Assembly: GCF_000503895.1 (NCBI RefSeq)
Contig: NC_022997.1
Span: 1,942,501-2,006,500 of the forward strand
DNA from: Hyphomicrobium nitrativorans NL23
GTDB taxonomy: Bacteria > Pseudomonadota > Alphaproteobacteria > Rhizobiales > Hyphomicrobiaceae
Direction of reading: 5' to 3'
DNA length: 64,000 bases
Shown: positions 8,661 through 17,968 of the stretch, in pieces
Position numbering within the stretch: the stretch's first letter is position 1
Layout of the letters: each line of letters starts with the position of its first letter
Notes under the pieces: generated by a model
Seen by the model: only the letters and a program-made list of their open reading frames with translations
What the model was told of the DNA's origin: nothing
Database searches by the model: none
Position numbers and translations under genes: made by a program

Positions 8661-8903
8661 TTACTTTTTGCCGGCGTCCTTCTTCTGCGTTTCGGTCTTG
8701 CCCGATGCACCGTCGGCTGCGGGAATGGAGAAGCCCTGCTCGATGGACTGCAGCTTCTCGTCGGTTCCGCTTTTTTCGGTCTCGGACGCCGTCGCGGTCC
8801 CGGTGGATGCCGCGCTCTTCTTGTCGGCATATGCCGCGCTCGTGACTTGGGCGGCAGATACCAACAGGGCGATCGCGGCGACGGATGCGGCGGTGCACTT
8901 CAT
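8661..8903 (-). CDS. Small secreted hypothetical protein, 80 residues
   Basis: A typical signal peptide (MKCTAASVAAIALLVSAAQV then AYA) should be cleaved after about residue 26. That leaves a roughly 54-residue, highly polar, Lys/Thr/Glu/Ala-rich periplasmic peptide with no cysteine and a KKDAGKK end. Low-complexity composition means no family can be named. The stop is 10 bp from the stop of the convergent 99-residue gene. Confidence 0.6.
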   Translation of the reverse strand: MKCTAASVAAIALLVSAAQVTSAAYADKKSAASTGTATASETEKSGTDEKLQSIEQGFSIPAADGASGKTETQKKDAGKK

Positions 8904-8967
8904 GTGACGGTTCCTTTCGTGTCGATCGGATGGTGGTGTCAGCCGGCAGGCGGTTTCGCTTCGGGCG

Positions 8968-9300
8968 CTATTCCAGAGCGACGCCGACGCGTGCGATTTC
9001 GCGTTCGATGCGTCCGGTGAGGGTGAGCCAGACCATTCTTAGATCCCCGCGCAAGGACCATAGCGGATGGGAGAATGTCGCCGGTGAGTTTTTTTCGAAC
9101 AGGAGATGTCCTGCCCAGGCAAAGCCGTAAGCGACCACAGGTGCCGCGATGAGCCAGCCCGGATGGAATGCGATCAGGAACAACGCGAAGCAAAGGACGC
9201 CCATGGCCGTTCCCACGAGGTGCAGGGCGCGCGAGCGACGGTCGCAATGGGCTCGCAGGTAATCGGGCCAGAATTGCTCGAACGTCGCTGGTTTGGTCAT
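8968..9300 (-). CDS. Mpo1-like / DUF962 membrane protein
   Basis: The 110-residue protein matches the short DUF962 (YGL010w/Mpo1-like) pattern: FWPDYLRAHCDRRSRALHLVG at the N terminus, two adjacent hydrophobic helices (FALFLIAFHPGWLIAAPVVAYGF), then WAGHLLFEKNSPATF and HPLWSLRGDLRMV. The conserved His residues of the family are present (AHC, LHLVG, GHLLFEKN, HPLWS). Yeast Mpo1 is a dioxygenase in fatty-acid alpha-oxidation; in bacteria the role is unproven. It stands alone on the minus strand, 88 bp upstream of and reading away from the MEKHLA gene end. Confidence 0.85.
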   Translation of the reverse strand: MTKPATFEQFWPDYLRAHCDRRSRALHLVGTAMGVLCFALFLIAFHPGWLIAAPVVAYGFAWAGHLLFEKNSPATFSHPLWSLRGDLRMVWLTLTGRIEREIARVGVALE

Positions 9301-9388
9301 TCATGCCCTCGTCCCGGATCGGGAGTTGAACGGCTCCGGCACAGCTGCGGTTCCGGATCCGCGCGCGGTGCAGAGAGGTGAATGCGTA

Positions 9389-9859
9389 TCACGTCGTCGC
9401 CGTCATTTCGATCCACTCGGAAAAGGCGGCCGCTTGGCCCACCGCGTTTCCACGTCGGTCCGTCAGGTTCCACACCGATGCGTTGGCGATGCGAAAGCGC
9501 CTTCCGCTTGCAGAAATGCGTACGCCTGCGTAATCCGCGATGATGCCGTTCTTGGTCACGCGTTCGAGCAGGCGCGCACGTTCTTCGCGAAGCAGCGGCT
9601 CGGCCGAGAAGCGGGATGGCAGACGCCTGAATTCGTCGAAATCCATTTCGAACAGCACGAGCGCGGTCCGGTTGCCGAAGAAAAAGATGGGATCGGCCTC
9701 CGTGCCGTGAGCTACGATAGCCATGGGCGCGCGCCAGAGGGCCTCGACGGGATCGGCGTCGCTGTCAGCGACAAGAGGCCGTCCGGTCAAGCGTGCATAG
9801 CTCTCGGCGATGCACGCGATGCGGCGATGTTCGTTTTCGGTCAGGTGCGGGGCATTCAT
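9389..9859 (-). CDS. MEKHLA domain-containing protein
   Basis: MEKHLA is a PAS-related domain first named in plant HD-ZIP III proteins and found alone in bacteria. The 156-residue chain has LYARLTGRPL-type N-terminal helix (SYARLTGRPLV), APMAIVAHGTEADPIFFFGNRTAL near residue 47, then FDEFRRLPSRFSAEP and a second half with GIIADYAGVRISASGRRFRI, AVWNL-like SVWNLTD and GQAAAFSEW. The ATG at 9859 gives the normal length; the frame is open further upstream. It lies 141 bp downstream of nrdB on the same strand and could share its transcript. Confidence 0.8.
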   Translation of the reverse strand: MNAPHLTENEHRRIACIAESYARLTGRPLVADSDADPVEALWRAPMAIVAHGTEADPIFFFGNRTALVLFEMDFDEFRRLPSRFSAEPLLREERARLLERVTKNGIIADYAGVRISASGRRFRIANASVWNLTDRRGNAVGQAAAFSEWIEMTATT

Positions 9860-10000
9860 TCTGCAGGCTGCGTGTCGTCGGAGGGCCGAATAGGATCGCT
9901 TCATCCTGCCGGACGTCCAGGCCCCGTGCAACTCTCCGCACGCGTGGTCGATGCCTTGCGCACCCTGGGCGGTGGTGCGTGCCGCCCAGGGTTTCGTCGA

Positions 10001-11134
10001 TCATTCCCAGGAGAGCGCCCCGCCATTCTGATATTCGATGACGCGCGTCTCGAAGAAGTTCTTCTCCTTCTTGAGGTCCATCACTTCCGACATCCAGGGG
10101 AACGGGTTTTCCGTTTCCGCGAACACGGGGGCGAGGCCGAGTTGCCCGCAGCGGCGATTGGCGATGAAGCGCATGTACTGCTCGCACAGCTTGGAGTTCA
10201 GGCCGAGCAGGCCGGAAGGCATGGTATCGCGGCCGTAAGAGGCTTCGAGTTCGGCTGCGTCGTGCAGCATCTGGCGCACTTCGTCTTGGAACGCCTTGGT
10301 CCAGAGATGCGGGTTCTCGACCTTGATCTGGTTGATGACGTCGATGCCGAAGTTCAGATGAATGCTCTCGTCGCGCAGGATGTACTGATACTGCTCGGCG
10401 ATGCCGACCATCTTGTTGCGCCGCCCGAGGGAGAGGATCTGCGCGAAGCCCGTGTAGAACCACATGCCTTCGAACACGACGTAGAACGCTACGAGGTCGC
10501 GCAGGAAGGCCTGGTCTGTTTCCTGCGTGCCGGTTTTGAACTCGGGATCGTCCAGGTGTTTCGTGTAAGCGAGCGCCCAGGCGGCCTTGTCGGTGATGGA
10601 GGGAACCTCGCGGTACATGTTGAACAGCTCGCCCTCGTCGAGGCCGAGGCTTTCGACGATGTACTGAAAGGTGTGCGTGTGCACAGCCTCCTCGAAAGCC
10701 TGGCGCAGCAGATACTGGCGGCACTCCGGATTGGTGAGGTGCCGGTAGATGGCGAGCACGATGTTGTTGGCGACGAGACTTTCGGATGCGGCGAAGAAGC
10801 CGAGGTTGCGTTTCACCATGCGCCGTTCGTCCTCGGTGAGCCCGTCACGCGATTTCCAGAGCGCGATGTCGGCCTGCATGGAGACCTCGGTCGGCATCCA
10901 GTGATTGTTGCAGCCCGACAGATACTTGTCCCAGGCCCAGCCGTACTTGAGGGGCAGGAGCTGGTTCACGTCGGCGCGGGCGTTGATCATTGCCTTATCG
11001 TCGACGCGCACACGTCCGCCGCTGCGGTCGATGTGTCCGAGGCCGGTGCCGCTTTCGGCGTCCGGCACGATGGCGGGCGAGGGGAGCGGCGCTTGAGGCG
11101 CGCGGTTTGCGGCTGGTTCCGACCAGTCAAGCAT
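10001..11134 (-). CDS. nrdB: Ribonucleoside-diphosphate reductase, beta (R2) subunit, class Ic type
   Basis: R2 carries the metal cofactor that starts the radical used by R1 to reduce ribonucleotides. The 377 residues contain all six expected metal ligands: Glu118 (ASESLVANN), Glu149 and His152 (EEAVHTH), Glu222 (VFEGMWF), Glu256 and His259 (RDESIH). These align without gaps to Chlamydia trachomatis R2 as I recall it (E89, E120, H123, E193, E227, H230, offset 29). The residue that is the radical Tyr in class Ia is Phe156, as in class Ic enzymes with a Mn/Fe cofactor. It lies 107 bp downstream of nrdA with GGAGA before the ATG. Confidence 0.93.
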   Translation of the reverse strand: MLDWSEPAANRAPQAPLPSPAIVPDAESGTGLGHIDRSGGRVRVDDKAMINARADVNQLLPLKYGWAWDKYLSGCNNHWMPTEVSMQADIALWKSRDGLTEDERRMVKRNLGFFAASESLVANNIVLAIYRHLTNPECRQYLLRQAFEEAVHTHTFQYIVESLGLDEGELFNMYREVPSITDKAAWALAYTKHLDDPEFKTGTQETDQAFLRDLVAFYVVFEGMWFYTGFAQILSLGRRNKMVGIAEQYQYILRDESIHLNFGIDVINQIKVENPHLWTKAFQDEVRQMLHDAAELEASYGRDTMPSGLLGLNSKLCEQYMRFIANRRCGQLGLAPVFAETENPFPWMSEVMDLKKEKNFFETRVIEYQNGGALSWE

Positions 11135-11241
11135 GAGACTTCTCCAAGGCAGGATGTAAAGCTGGAGAATGCCGACGCATTACTTACGAGCATTCGGGAT
11201 CGAGGCCGGGGCGCGGGGGCCCGGCAGGGTTGCGCTGCTGC

Positions 11242-14115
11242 CTATTGGCAAGCTTCGCAGGTGGGATCTTCGATCGAGCAGGCACGCGGGACGTGCGCTT
11301 CGTGTGCGTCCGGCGCCGACACCATGCCGCTTCCCGAGACGGCGTTGAGCTTGCCGTCCGTGCCCTTGAGCGTCGATTTTTCGACATGGGTCGCGGACTG
11401 CGAGCGCAAGTAGTAGGTCGTCTTGAGGCCCCGCTCCCACGCGAGCCGATAGAGCGCGTCCAGCTTGCGTCCGTTCGGCGCCGAGATGTAGAGGTTGAGC
11501 GACTGGGCCTGGTCGATCCACTTCTGCCGGCGCGAGGCGGCATCCACGAGCCAGTGCGAGTCGATTTCGAAGGCGGTTGCGTAAAGCGCCTTGATGTCCT
11601 CCGGCACGCGGTCGATGGCGCCGACGGAACCGTCGAAGTATTTGAGATCCGATACCATCACCTCGTCCCACAGCCCGCGCGCTTTGAGATCGCGCACGAG
11701 ATGCGTGTTCACGACCGTGAAGTCGCCCGACATGTTGGACTTGACGTAGAGGTTGCGGAACACGGGCTCGATGGACTGCGCAACACCGCAGATGTTCGAG
11801 ATCGTGGCTGTGGGTGCAATCGCCATGACGTTGGAATTGCGCATGCCGACGGTGCGGATGCGCTCGCGCAACGGTGCCCAATCGAGCGTGGCGGACGTAT
11901 CGATCCGGAGATCGCCGCCGCGCGCGTCGCTCAAGAGTGCGAGCGAGTCGATCGGCAGGATGCCACGGCTCCAGAGCGAGCCGTCGAACGAGGGATAGCG
12001 GCCGCGCTCTTCCGCAAGATCGGCGGACGCCGAAATTGCGTGGTAGCTGATCGCTTCCATGCTCGTATCGGCGAAGGCGACGGCTTCGTCCGATGCGTAC
12101 GGGATCTTCAGCGTGTGCAACGCGTCCTGGACTCCCATTACGCCGAGGCCCACGGGCCGGTGGCGCAGGTTGGAGCGGCGCGCCTCGGGGATGGTGTAGA
12201 AGTTGATGTCGATCACGTTGTCCAGCATCCGCATGGCCGTGTCGATCGTGTGTGCGAGGCGCACGCGGTCGAGGCCATCGGCCGTGACGTGGTTTGCGAG
12301 GTTGACGGAGCCCAGGTTGCAGACCGCGACTTCGTCGTTCGAGGTGTTGAGCGTGATCTCGGTGCAAAGGTTGGACGAGTGCACGACGCCCGTGTGCTGC
12401 TGGGGCGAGCGGAGGTTGCACGGATCCTTGAAGGTGATCCAGGGGTGGCCTGTCTCGAACAGCATGGTGAGCATCCGGCGCCAGAGATCGACGGCGCGGA
12501 CGCGGCGTGCGATGCGCAATTCCATGCGCTCGGCCTTCGCTTCGTACTCAGCATAGCGCTCGGCGAAGGCGCGGCCGTAAAGGTCGTGCAGGTCCGGCAC
12601 TTCGTCCGGCGAGAACAGCGTCCAGTGGCTGTCCTCGGCGACGCGCTGCATGAACAGGTCCGGAATCCAATGGGCCGTGTTCATGTCATGCGTGCGGCGG
12701 CGGTCGTCGCCTGTGTTCTTGCGGAGGTCGAGGAACTCCTCGATGTCGATGTGCCAGGTTTCGAGATACGCGCACACCGCGCCTTTGCGCTTGCCGCCCT
12801 GGTTGACGGCAATCGCCGTGTCGTTCGCGACTTTAAGGAACGGCACGACGCCCTGGCTCTCGCCGTTGGTACCCTTGATGTGAGCACCGAGGCCGCGCAC
12901 GCGCGTCCAATCGTTGCCGAGACCGCCGGAATACTTTGCGAGCAGCGCGTTGTCCTTGATGGACTTAAAGATGCCGTCGAGATCGTCGGCAACGGTAGTG
13001 AGGAAGCAGGACGAGAGCTGGGCGCGGGGCGTGCCGGCGTTGAACAGCGTGGGCGTCGAGCACATGAAATCGAACGACGAGATCAGGTCGTAGAACTCGA
13101 TGGCTTTCGCCTCGCGGTCGATCTCGCGCAGGGCGAGACCCATCGCGACGCGCATGAAGAACGCTTGCGGCAGCTCGAAGCGAACACCGCGCGTTTGCAG
13201 GAAGTAGCGGTCGTAAAGCGTCTGCAGGCCGAGGAACTGGAACCGCATGTCGCGTTCGGGCTTGAGGGCGTGGCCCAGGCGTTCAAGGTCGAAGCGGGCA
13301 AGCTCCGGATCGAGCAGTTCGGTTGCGATGCCGCGGGCGACATAGCTGCGGAAGTATTCGGGATAGCGCTCGGCCATTTCGGCCTGGCTCGCCCGCTCCG
13401 GCCGGCTGGAGACGAACGAAAGTGCCTCCTCGCGAAGCTGATCCATCAAGAGGCGGGCGGAAACCTCGCTGTAGGCGGGTTCCGTCTCGATCAGCGTGCG
13501 GGCGGCGAGGATCGGCGCCAGCGTTAGCTCGTGGGCGGCGATGCCGTCGTAGAGGTTGCGATAGGTCTCCGCGAGCACGTCCTCGGCGCTGGTCTCGGAC
13601 AAGCCCTCGCAGGCTTCGCGCACGATCAGCGAGAGGCGCTGATGGTCGAGAGGGCGGAGCGATCCGTCGCGGGCTTTGACGTTGAGGGCGGGCTGTTCCG
13701 AATGTTCGACCTCAGCGGTGGCTGCGGCGCGTTCCTGGGCGCGGGCTTCGCGGTAAAGGACGTAGGCGCGTGCGACTTTGTGATGCTCGCCGCGCATCAG
13801 GACGAGTTCGACCTGATCCTGGATGTCTTCGATGTGGAATGTGCGGCCGTGGTCGCCCTGACGCGTGAGTGCGGAGACGATTTGGGCGGCGAGATCTTCG
13901 ACGATCTCGTGCACGCGGCGCGAGGCGGCGGCGCGGTTTCCCTCGACGGCGAGAAACGCTTTCGTCAATGCGATGGTGATTTTTGTCGGATCGAACGGCG
14001 TGACGGAGCCGTTGCGCCGGATGACTTGCAGCGCTGGCGCGGTGGCCGGCGTCTTGGCGCTGCCGCCCGAGACGGATGCGGCGCTGGAGCTTCTGGCTTC
14101 TATTGCGATGGACAT
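11242..14115 (-). CDS. nrdA: Ribonucleoside-diphosphate reductase, alpha (R1) subunit
   Basis: Catalytic subunit of class I ribonucleotide reductase. The 957 residues begin with two ATP-cone-like domains, one near 32-130 (VIRRNGSVTPFDPTKI) and a second near 155-245 (KARDGSLRPLDHQRL), suggesting allosteric activity control. The barrel has the first redox Cys in LSSCFLTT, the NLCTEI loop with the thiyl Cys and Glu, and NLGSVNLANH. The C-terminal swinging pair is Cys953/Cys956 (CEAC). The ATG at 14115 has AAGGGG 7 bp upstream. A cobalamin riboswitch precedes it, so expression should fall when B12 is plentiful. Confidence 0.95.
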   Translation of the reverse strand: MSIAIEARSSSAASVSGGSAKTPATAPALQVIRRNGSVTPFDPTKITIALTKAFLAVEGNRAAASRRVHEIVEDLAAQIVSALTRQGDHGRTFHIEDIQDQVELVLMRGEHHKVARAYVLYREARAQERAAATAEVEHSEQPALNVKARDGSLRPLDHQRLSLIVREACEGLSETSAEDVLAETYRNLYDGIAAHELTLAPILAARTLIETEPAYSEVSARLLMDQLREEALSFVSSRPERASQAEMAERYPEYFRSYVARGIATELLDPELARFDLERLGHALKPERDMRFQFLGLQTLYDRYFLQTRGVRFELPQAFFMRVAMGLALREIDREAKAIEFYDLISSFDFMCSTPTLFNAGTPRAQLSSCFLTTVADDLDGIFKSIKDNALLAKYSGGLGNDWTRVRGLGAHIKGTNGESQGVVPFLKVANDTAIAVNQGGKRKGAVCAYLETWHIDIEEFLDLRKNTGDDRRRTHDMNTAHWIPDLFMQRVAEDSHWTLFSPDEVPDLHDLYGRAFAERYAEYEAKAERMELRIARRVRAVDLWRRMLTMLFETGHPWITFKDPCNLRSPQQHTGVVHSSNLCTEITLNTSNDEVAVCNLGSVNLANHVTADGLDRVRLAHTIDTAMRMLDNVIDINFYTIPEARRSNLRHRPVGLGVMGVQDALHTLKIPYASDEAVAFADTSMEAISYHAISASADLAEERGRYPSFDGSLWSRGILPIDSLALLSDARGGDLRIDTSATLDWAPLRERIRTVGMRNSNVMAIAPTATISNICGVAQSIEPVFRNLYVKSNMSGDFTVVNTHLVRDLKARGLWDEVMVSDLKYFDGSVGAIDRVPEDIKALYATAFEIDSHWLVDAASRRQKWIDQAQSLNLYISAPNGRKLDALYRLAWERGLKTTYYLRSQSATHVEKSTLKGTDGKLNAVSGSGMVSAPDAHEAHVPRACSIEDPTCEACQ

Positions 14116-14122
14116 CGGCAAA

Positions 14123-14142
14123 CCCCTTAAAGGAAAAAGGGG
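14123..14142 (-). promoter_or_regulatory. Hairpin sequestering the nrdA ribosome-binding site
   Basis: On the minus strand the ribosome site AAGGGG (14128-14123) can pair with CCCCTT (14142-14137) across an 8-nt loop. This is a candidate expression platform for the upstream riboswitch acting on translation. No alternative anti-sequestor was worked out. Confidence 0.45.
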
Positions 14143-14240
14143 GCTTGGGCCGAATGGGGACGCGCATCCGTGCCTCCGCGCATGCAGAGGCGTCAGAATA
14201 CCACCCACCGGGACACCCCGCCCGAGGACGAATTAATCTC

Positions 14241-14420
14241 GTCACAGGCAGGTCTCCTGGCTCGCAGGTCAGTGTCGCCTGTCTGGCCTTCCCGGTGCCA
14301 TGCACCAGTGGCCGCTCTCGACAGGCAACTCGCTGCTTACAGTTGCGGGGGCAGCCCCGGGATTGCTCGCCTTCGCAGAAAGCCGAGCGCACCGGGTTCC
14401 CTCTTAGCGCCGAGCGGTTC
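14241..14420 (-). ncRNA. Cobalamin (B12) riboswitch upstream of nrdA
   Basis: Read on the minus strand, the element carries the perfect B12 box AGCCAGGAGACCTGCC (14262-14247). Upstream of it, in the expected order, lie GAGGGAACCCGGTG, CCCCCGCAACTGTAAGC, GCCACTGG and CACCGGGAAGGC. These are the conserved landmarks of the cobalamin aptamer. It ends about 125 nt before the nrdA ATG. In known cases such a switch lowers expression of B12-independent isozymes when adenosylcobalamin is abundant. The sequence from 14421 to 14602 should hold the nrdA promoter; I saw no confident NrdR box there. Confidence 0.95.
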
Positions 14421-14602
14421 CGCCCGGCGACCTATGACGCTTTCAATAGCGTCTGATTCTGAGGGTGCCGCAAGGCGGGTGCCGCAAGATGTTGCGTGAA
14501 ACGCGTGTTTACGGCGCGGCTGTGTATAGATGTTGTGTTTATCGGTGACAGTCGACGGAATGCCGTTGACAGCAAACCGGGATGCGGCGGGAGCCCTGCG
14601 TC

Positions 14603-15094
14603 TTACCCGATTTCCGTCGCGTGTTTCGCGGCGATGACGACGATGCCGTCGCAGTCGGCGGCGACGATGTCGTCTTCCTTCACTTGAATTCCGGCGAAGT
14701 CGACGGGAATGTGGAGGGTTCCTTCGCCGCGGCGTGTCGAACGTCTCGGGTTGGTGCCAAGCGCCTTGATGCCGATGTCGAGGCCTTCGAGAACGGCCGT
14801 ATCGCGCACGCATCCGAACACGACGATGCCGCTCCAGCCGTTTGCGACTGCATCTTTCGCGATCATGTCGCCGAGCAGCGCGCAGCGCGTGCTGCCGCCT
14901 CCGTCCACGACAAGAACGCGGCCGTTGCCGGGTGTCGCGAGCACTTCTTTCACGCGAGAATTGTCCTCGAAGCATTTCACCGTGACGGCGCGTCCGTGGA
15001 ACGCGCGGCGCGCCCCGAAGTTATGGAACACCGGCGCGGGGATGCGCGCGTGCTCGCCGTGCTTGTCGGAGAGATCGCAAGTGCTGACTGTCAT
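14603..15094 (-). CDS. RraA family protein (RNase E inhibitor-like / 4-hydroxy-4-methyl-2-oxoglutarate aldolase-like)
   Basis: The 163 residues match RraA: STCDLSDKHG start, F(N)NFGARRAFHGRAVTVK, the core VLVVDGGGSTRCALLGDMIAKDA and GWSGIVVFGCVRDT, then LGTNPRRSTRRGEG and DGIVVIAA. RraA of E. coli binds RNase E; other members are class II aldolases. The GD and RD residues of the aldolase active site (LLGDMIA, CVRDT) are kept, so either role is open. The ATG at 15094 has AAAGGGCG upstream. It lies just downstream of the ScfR-type regulator on the same strand, 22 bp away. Confidence 0.85.
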   Translation of the reverse strand: MTVSTCDLSDKHGEHARIPAPVFHNFGARRAFHGRAVTVKCFEDNSRVKEVLATPGNGRVLVVDGGGSTRCALLGDMIAKDAVANGWSGIVVFGCVRDTAVLEGLDIGIKALGTNPRRSTRRGEGTLHIPVDFAGIQVKEDDIVAADCDGIVVIAAKHATEIG

Positions 15095-15116
15095 CGTTCG
15101 CCCTTTCGTTGCTGTG

Positions 15117-16535
15117 TCATGCGACCGGATATGGGGTGAAGCGCCGCTCGTTTTCGTCGATGGCGGTGCGCCGTCCGATGGCGGGGAAGGCGCGTTGCGG
15201 GCAGGCGGGCCGCTCGCAGATTTTGCAGCCGGCGCCGATCGGAACCGCCGCGGATTGATCCTTGAGGTCGAGGCCCTTCGCATACACGAGCCTGTTCGCG
15301 TGGCTCATATCGCAGCCGAGGCCGATGGCGAACGTTTTCGATGGAGCGCCGTAGCCGCCGTGCCCGCGCGATACGGTGCGTGCGATCCAGAGGTATGTGC
15401 GCCCGTCCGGCATTGTGGCGAGCTGGGTGAGGATGCGGCCCGGGACGGAGAACGCTTCGTAGACGTTCCAAAGCGGGCACGAGCCGCCGACGCGCGAGAA
15501 GTGAAAATCGGTGGCGGACTGGCGCTTCGAGATGTTGCCCGCGCGGTCGACGCGCACGAAGAAGAACGGCACGCCGCGCGCATTCGGGCGCTGGAGCGTG
15601 CTCAGACGATGGCAGATGGTCTCGAAGCCGACGCCAAAGCGCTGACGCAGTAGCTCGATGTCGTAGCGCAGCCGTTCGGCTGCTTCGAAGAAGCGCCCAT
15701 AGGGCATGATCAACGCGCCCGCAAAGTGATTGGCCAATCCTATGCGGGCGAGCCGGTAGGTCTCCTCGCTGCCGGATGCCGCGTCTCTCGCCAGCTTGTC
15801 GATGGTGTCGCCCATTTCGAGATACGCAAGCTGCGTGGCCATCTCGAACGCGAGCTGCCCCGGCATGAGGGTGGATGAGAGCCGCAGCACGCGCGCGGGT
15901 GCTTCGAAGCTGCGCTGCGCATGCGTCTGTTCGTTCGGTGCTTCGATCACGACCTGGATGCGCAGCCGGTCGCTCAAATAACGCTTCAAGCCTGCGGCGC
16001 AATCTCCGACGGTGAGGCGCGCAGCGGCGAACAGTTTCTCGGCTGCTTCGTCCAGCTCAGCGAAATAGTTGTGATGGGCGTAGAAATAATCGCGCACCTG
16101 CTCAAAGGGCATGAGTTGTGCGGGTTCGTGTTCCTCCGTGCCTACGCCGAGGCGCATCGCCAGCGCATCCGCGCGCTCGGAGGCCTGACGCAGGCGGCGA
16201 TGCTGCTTCACGATCGCGCGTCCGACGGCGGGCATGTTGGAGGCGATCTCCCGGAGTTCGGTGAGGGCGATCTCTTCGTCGAGGCCGGGATCGGCCATCA
16301 CGTCGCGCAAATCCGCGATGAGGCGCGCTTCCTCGTCCTCGGAGAAGAGCTGCACGTCGACACCGAACACCGCGTTGATCTTGAGCAGGATGGGGACCGT
16401 CAGCGGGCGCTGGTTTTTTTCGAGCTGGTTGAGGTAGCTCGCCGAGAGATCGAGCGCGCGCGCGAGGGCGACCTGGGTCAGGCCCCGCTCTTCCCTGAGA
16501 CGCCTCAGGCGCACCCCCATGAAGGCTTTTCGCAT
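15117..16535 (-). CDS. XRE-family short-chain fatty acid regulator (RamB/ScfR-like)
   Basis: Transcriptional regulator predicted to control the glyoxylate and acetate genes. The 472-residue chain has an XRE helix-turn-helix at the N terminus ([35 protein letters not shown]), a middle region resembling ImmA/IrrE proteins but without an HExxH motif, and a C-terminal DUF2083 region. The last 80 residues contain [10 protein letters not shown] and [17 protein letters not shown], a Cys cluster typical of this family. It diverges from aceA across repeated TTTGCAAA-like sites. The ATG at 16535 was preferred over 16547 because the latter overlaps the first site. Confidence 0.88.
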   Translation of the reverse strand: MRKAFMGVRLRRLREERGLTQVALARALDLSASYLNQLEKNQRPLTVPILLKINAVFGVDVQLFSEDEEARLIADLRDVMADPGLDEEIALTELREIASNMPAVGRAIVKQHRRLRQASERADALAMRLGVGTEEHEPAQLMPFEQVRDYFYAHHNYFAELDEAAEKLFAAARLTVGDCAAGLKRYLSDRLRIQVVIEAPNEQTHAQRSFEAPARVLRLSSTLMPGQLAFEMATQLAYLEMGDTIDKLARDAASGSEETYRLARIGLANHFAGALIMPYGRFFEAAERLRYDIELLRQRFGVGFETICHRLSTLQRPNARGVPFFFVRVDRAGNISKRQSATDFHFSRVGGSCPLWNVYEAFSVPGRILTQLATMPDGRTYLWIARTVSRGHGGYGAPSKTFAIGLGCDMSHANRLVYAKGLDLKDQSAAVPIGAGCKICERPACPQRAFPAIGRRTAIDENERRFTPYPVA

Positions 16536-16546
16536 TCGTGGCCTCA

Positions 16547-16642
16547 TTCGCAAAATTCGCAAATTTGCAGTGCCCGGTTTGCAAAACTCCGCGTTTTCAG
16601 GAGTTTATCGGGATCTCTCTTTGCGGATAATGCGAATATTCG
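16547..16642. promoter_or_regulatory. Candidate RamB/ScfR operator cluster between the regulator and aceA
   Basis: Repeated 8-mers lie between the divergent genes: TTCGCAAA at 16547 and 16556, TTTGCAG at 16564, TTTGCAAA at 16578, TTTGCGGA at 16620 and the palindrome CGAATATTCG at 16633-16642. The first three are spaced 8-9 bp. RamB of Corynebacterium is known to bind TTTGCAAA-type sites beside aceA, so autoregulation and control of aceA are likely. The assignment is by pattern only. Confidence 0.6.
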
Positions 16643-16665
16643 AGTTTGGCAAGCAGGGACGCGCA

Positions 16666-17958
16666 ATGACCAAGAAGACCACCTTCGACGATCTTATCCC
16701 AAACGCGGCGCCGGGCCGCTTCGACGGCATCCAGCGTCCCTACACGGCGGCGGACGTGCTGCGGCTGCGCGGCTCGATGCCGGTGCGGCAGACGGTTGCC
16801 GAGCATGGCGCGAACCGTCTCTGGAAGCTTCTGGGCTCGGAGCCCTATGTGCACGCGCTGGGGTCTGTGACCGGCAACCAGGCCATGCAGATGGTGCGCG
16901 CGGGCCTCAAGGCGATCTACCTCTCGGGGTGGCAGGTGGCGGCCGACGCCAACACGGCATCCGCGATGTATCCGGACCAGAGCCTCTATCCGGCGAACGC
17001 GGGCCCCGAGCTTGCGCGGCGCATCAACCGCACACTGCAGCGCGCCGACCAGATCGAGCACGCCGAAGGCAAGAAGAGCGTCGAGACGTGGTTGGCGCCG
17101 ATCGTTGCCGACGCGGAAGCCGGCTTCGGCGGTCCGCTCAACTCGTTCGAGATCATGAAGGCCTACATCGAGGCGGGCGTTGCAGGCGTGCACTTCGAAG
17201 ACCAGCTCGCGTCCGAAAAGAAGTGCGGGCATCTCGGCGGCAAGGTGCTGATTCCGATGGCGGCCCACATCCGCAACCTCGTGGCCGCGCGGCTCGCGGC
17301 CGACATCATGGGCGTGCCGACGGTGATCGTGGCGCGGACGGATGCGGAGTCGGCCAAGCTCATCACCTCGGACATCGACGTGCGCGACCGCGAGTTCATC
17401 GTCCCCGGCGAGCGGACGCCGGAAGGGTTCTATGCGCTCAAGAGCGGCGTGGATGCGTGCATCGCGCGCGGTCTTGCCTACGCGCCCTACGCCGATCTTC
17501 TCTGGTGGGAGACGTCGACGCCGAACCTCAAGGATGCCGCGCGCTTCGCGGAGGCCATCCATCGCGAGTTCCCTGGCAAAATGCTCGCCTACAACTGCTC
17601 GCCGTCGTTCAACTGGAAGTCCAAGCTCGACGAAGCCTCGATCGCGCGCTTCCAGAAAGAGATCGGGGCGATGGGCTACAAATTCCAGTTCGTGACGCTC
17701 GCCGGGTTCCATCAGCTCAACTACGGCATGTTCGAGCTGGCGCGTGGCTACCGCGACCGTGGCATGGCGGCGTACTCGGAGCTGCAGCAGGCCGAGTTCG
17801 CGGCCGAGGGCAACGGCTATACCGCAACGCGCCACCAGCGTGAGGTCGGCACGGGATACTTCGACGCCGTGTCGCTTGCGATCAGCGGCGGGGCTTCGTC
17901 AACGACGGCGATGTCGGAGTCTACAGAGACGGCCCAGTTTCAGCCCGCTGCCGAATAG
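16666..17958 (+). CDS. aceA: Isocitrate lyase
   Basis: Splits isocitrate into succinate and glyoxylate, the first glyoxylate-bypass step for growth on acetate and fatty acids. The 430-residue length matches the short mycobacterial-type enzyme. Signature KKCGH is present with catalytic Cys187; the substrate loops [24 protein letters not shown] and NCSPSFNWK are intact. The ATG at 16666 has AGGGA about 7 bp upstream; earlier in-frame starts would cover the operator sites. It diverges from the ScfR-type regulator and leads a tight row: the next gene starts 10 bp after the stop. Confidence 0.96.
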   Translation: MTKKTTFDDLIPNAAPGRFDGIQRPYTAADVLRLRGSMPVRQTVAEHGANRLWKLLGSEPYVHALGSVTGNQAMQMVRAGLKAIYLSGWQVAADANTASAMYPDQSLYPANAGPELARRINRTLQRADQIEHAEGKKSVETWLAPIVADAEAGFGGPLNSFEIMKAYIEAGVAGVHFEDQLASEKKCGHLGGKVLIPMAAHIRNLVAARLAADIMGVPTVIVARTDAESAKLITSDIDVRDREFIVPGERTPEGFYALKSGVDACIARGLAYAPYADLLWWETSTPNLKDAARFAEAIHREFPGKMLAYNCSPSFNWKSKLDEASIARFQKEIGAMGYKFQFVTLAGFHQLNYGMFELARGYRDRGMAAYSELQQAEFAAEGNGYTATRHQREVGTGYFDAVSLAISGGASSTTAMSESTETAQFQPAAE

Positions 17959-17968
17959 GAGGCAAAAC

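Noticed and set aside
9293-11413. Plus-strand open frame of about 700 codons
   Set aside because: It runs antisense through the MEKHLA and nrdB genes and part of nrdA; its product has no recognisable motif. Long antisense frames are expected in GC-rich coding DNA.
11230-13527. Plus-strand open frame of about 765 codons
   Set aside because: Antisense to nrdA, which has full family motifs; composition rich in His, Arg, Asp and Val typical of a shadow frame.
14480-14580. Possible NrdR boxes upstream of nrdA
   Set aside because: Only a loose ACACAACAT-like match was seen and no properly spaced pair, so it was not annotated.
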